From: Pseudomonadota bacterium
GTDB lineage: Bacteria > Pseudomonadota > Alphaproteobacteria > Kiloniellales > J153
DNA length: 5,850 nucleotides
Direction: 5' to 3'
Assembly: GCA_022572105.1 (NCBI GenBank)
Contig: JACZWN010000202.1
Location: 1-5,850 of the forward strand
A program made the position numbers and the translations under genes. The number at the start of each line of letters is the position of its first letter. The stretch's first letter is position 1. Shown piece by piece: positions 5,292 through 5,850 of this stretch. The notes below the pieces were generated by a model. It had not been told where the DNA came from. It did no database searches and worked only from the letters and a program-made list of their open reading frames with translations.

Positions 5292-5850
5292 ATGGCGCGG
5301 GACCCGCGTTACGACGTTCTGTTCGAGCCGGTTCGGATCGGGCCGGTGACCGCCAAAAACCGCTTCTACCAGGTGCCGCACTGCAACGGCATGGGGCACC
5401 GGATGCCGCGCGCGACCGCGGCCATGCGCGGCGTCAAGGCCGAGGGCGGTTGGGCCGTGGTCTGCACCGAGGAATGCGAGATCCACCCGAGCGGCGACGT
5501 GACGCCGGCCATCGAGGCGCGGCTCTGGGACGACCGCGACATCCCGACCCAGGCGCTGATGGTCGAGGCCGTCCACGAACACGGCGCGCTCGCCGGCATC
5601 GAGCTGACCCACAACGGACCGTCCAGCGCCAATCGCTACAGTCGGGAGGTGGCGCTCGGGCCCTCGCACCAGCCGATCGACGCCCCCGACCCGGTGCAGG
5701 CGCGCGCCATGGACAAGGCGGACATCCGCGCCTACCGGCGCTGGCACCGGGCGGCGGCGCTGCGCGCCAAAAAGGCCGGCTTCGATATCGTCATCGTCTA
5801 CGCCGGGCACGACCTGTCGCTGGCCATGCACTTCCTGCAGCGCCGGCGCA
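5292..5850 (+). CDS. Trimethylamine/dimethylamine dehydrogenase-family flavoprotein, N-terminal part
   Basis: Partial: 186 codons, open at the right edge (the family is about 690-730 aa). Members oxidatively demethylate or deaminate amines using covalent 6-S-cysteinyl FMN and a 4Fe-4S cluster, passing electrons to an electron-transfer flavoprotein or similar acceptor. The visible part is the start of the Old Yellow Enzyme-type barrel. With Met1 removed it aligns without gaps, from memory, to Methylophilus TMADH: RFYQVPHC places the FMN-linking Cys at 30, and VYAGH places Tyr169 and His172 at the known active-site positions. The substrate pocket differs: Glu replaces Tyr60 of the aromatic bowl (Gln in dimethylamine dehydrogenase) and Thr replaces Trp105. 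The fold and flavin link are therefore clear but the substrate is not. The iron-sulfur and C-terminal dinucleotide domains are out of view. The start is set by AGGGGGG (5278-5284), 7 nt upstream; an ATG at 5287 is out of frame. Confidence 0.88.
   Translation, partial: MARDPRYDVLFEPVRIGPVTAKNRFYQVPHCNGMGHRMPRATAAMRGVKAEGGWAVVCTEECEIHPSGDVTPAIEARLWDDRDIPTQALMVEAVHEHGALAGIELTHNGPSSANRYSREVALGPSHQPIDAPDPVQARAMDKADIRAYRRWHRAAALRAKKAGFDIVIVYAGHDLSLAMHFLQRRR

Noticed and set aside
3728..5293. 521-codon open frame antisense to the binding-protein gene
   Set aside because: It is a codon-position mirror of a GC-rich gene. The product is low-complexity, rich in Arg, His, Asp and Val, with no recognisable domain, and the plus-strand gene has a ribosome site, signal peptide and terminator.
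5271..5831. 186-codon minus-strand frame opposite the TMADH-like gene
   Set aside because: Mirror frame of a clearly recognised flavoenzyme with conserved active-site residues.

Overview
The window is GC-rich, with long antisense ORFs shadowing the real genes. It has tight operon overlaps, strong Shine-Dalgarno (SD) sites and a Sec signal peptide without a lipobox. This suits a GC-rich Gram-negative proteobacterium, probably an alphaproteobacterium of the Rhodospirillales type. That placement is an inference from protein style, not from a phylogenetic marker.

Layout. (1) Positions 1-108, minus strand: the first 36 codons of a gene resembling FAD-linked oxidases of the GlcD/D-lactate dehydrogenase type, with its own extended -10 promoter just upstream. 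(2) Positions 234-3549, minus strand: a complete four-gene operon livH-livM-livG-livF. It encodes the two membrane permeases and two ATPases of a branched-chain amino acid type (HAAT family) ABC importer. All three gene junctions overlap, and a UUCG hairpin follows livF. (3) Positions 3550-3859: a 310-base divergent control region. It has one candidate sigma-70-like promoter in each direction, a 12-bp direct repeat, palindromes and a hairpin in the leader of the plus-strand gene. (4) Positions 3860-5134, plus strand: the periplasmic substrate-binding protein of the same importer, closed by a textbook intrinsic terminator. (5) Positions 5292-5850, plus strand: the N-terminal 186 codons of a trimethylamine/dimethylamine dehydrogenase-like flavoprotein with a separate promoter; it runs off the right edge.

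How it fits together. The binding protein would capture a small amine or amino-acid-like solute in the periplasm. LivH and LivM would form the channel, and LivG and LivF would power import. The adjacent TMADH-family flavoenzyme and the FAD-linked oxidase may catabolise the imported compound, so the real substrate may be an amine or N-methylated compound rather than leucine, isoleucine or valine. That is inference from gene neighbourhood. I see no mobile element, CRISPR, tRNA or rRNA, and no evidence of a wholly new system. The most informative oddity is the altered substrate pocket of the TMADH-like enzyme (Glu at the position of TMADH Tyr60).
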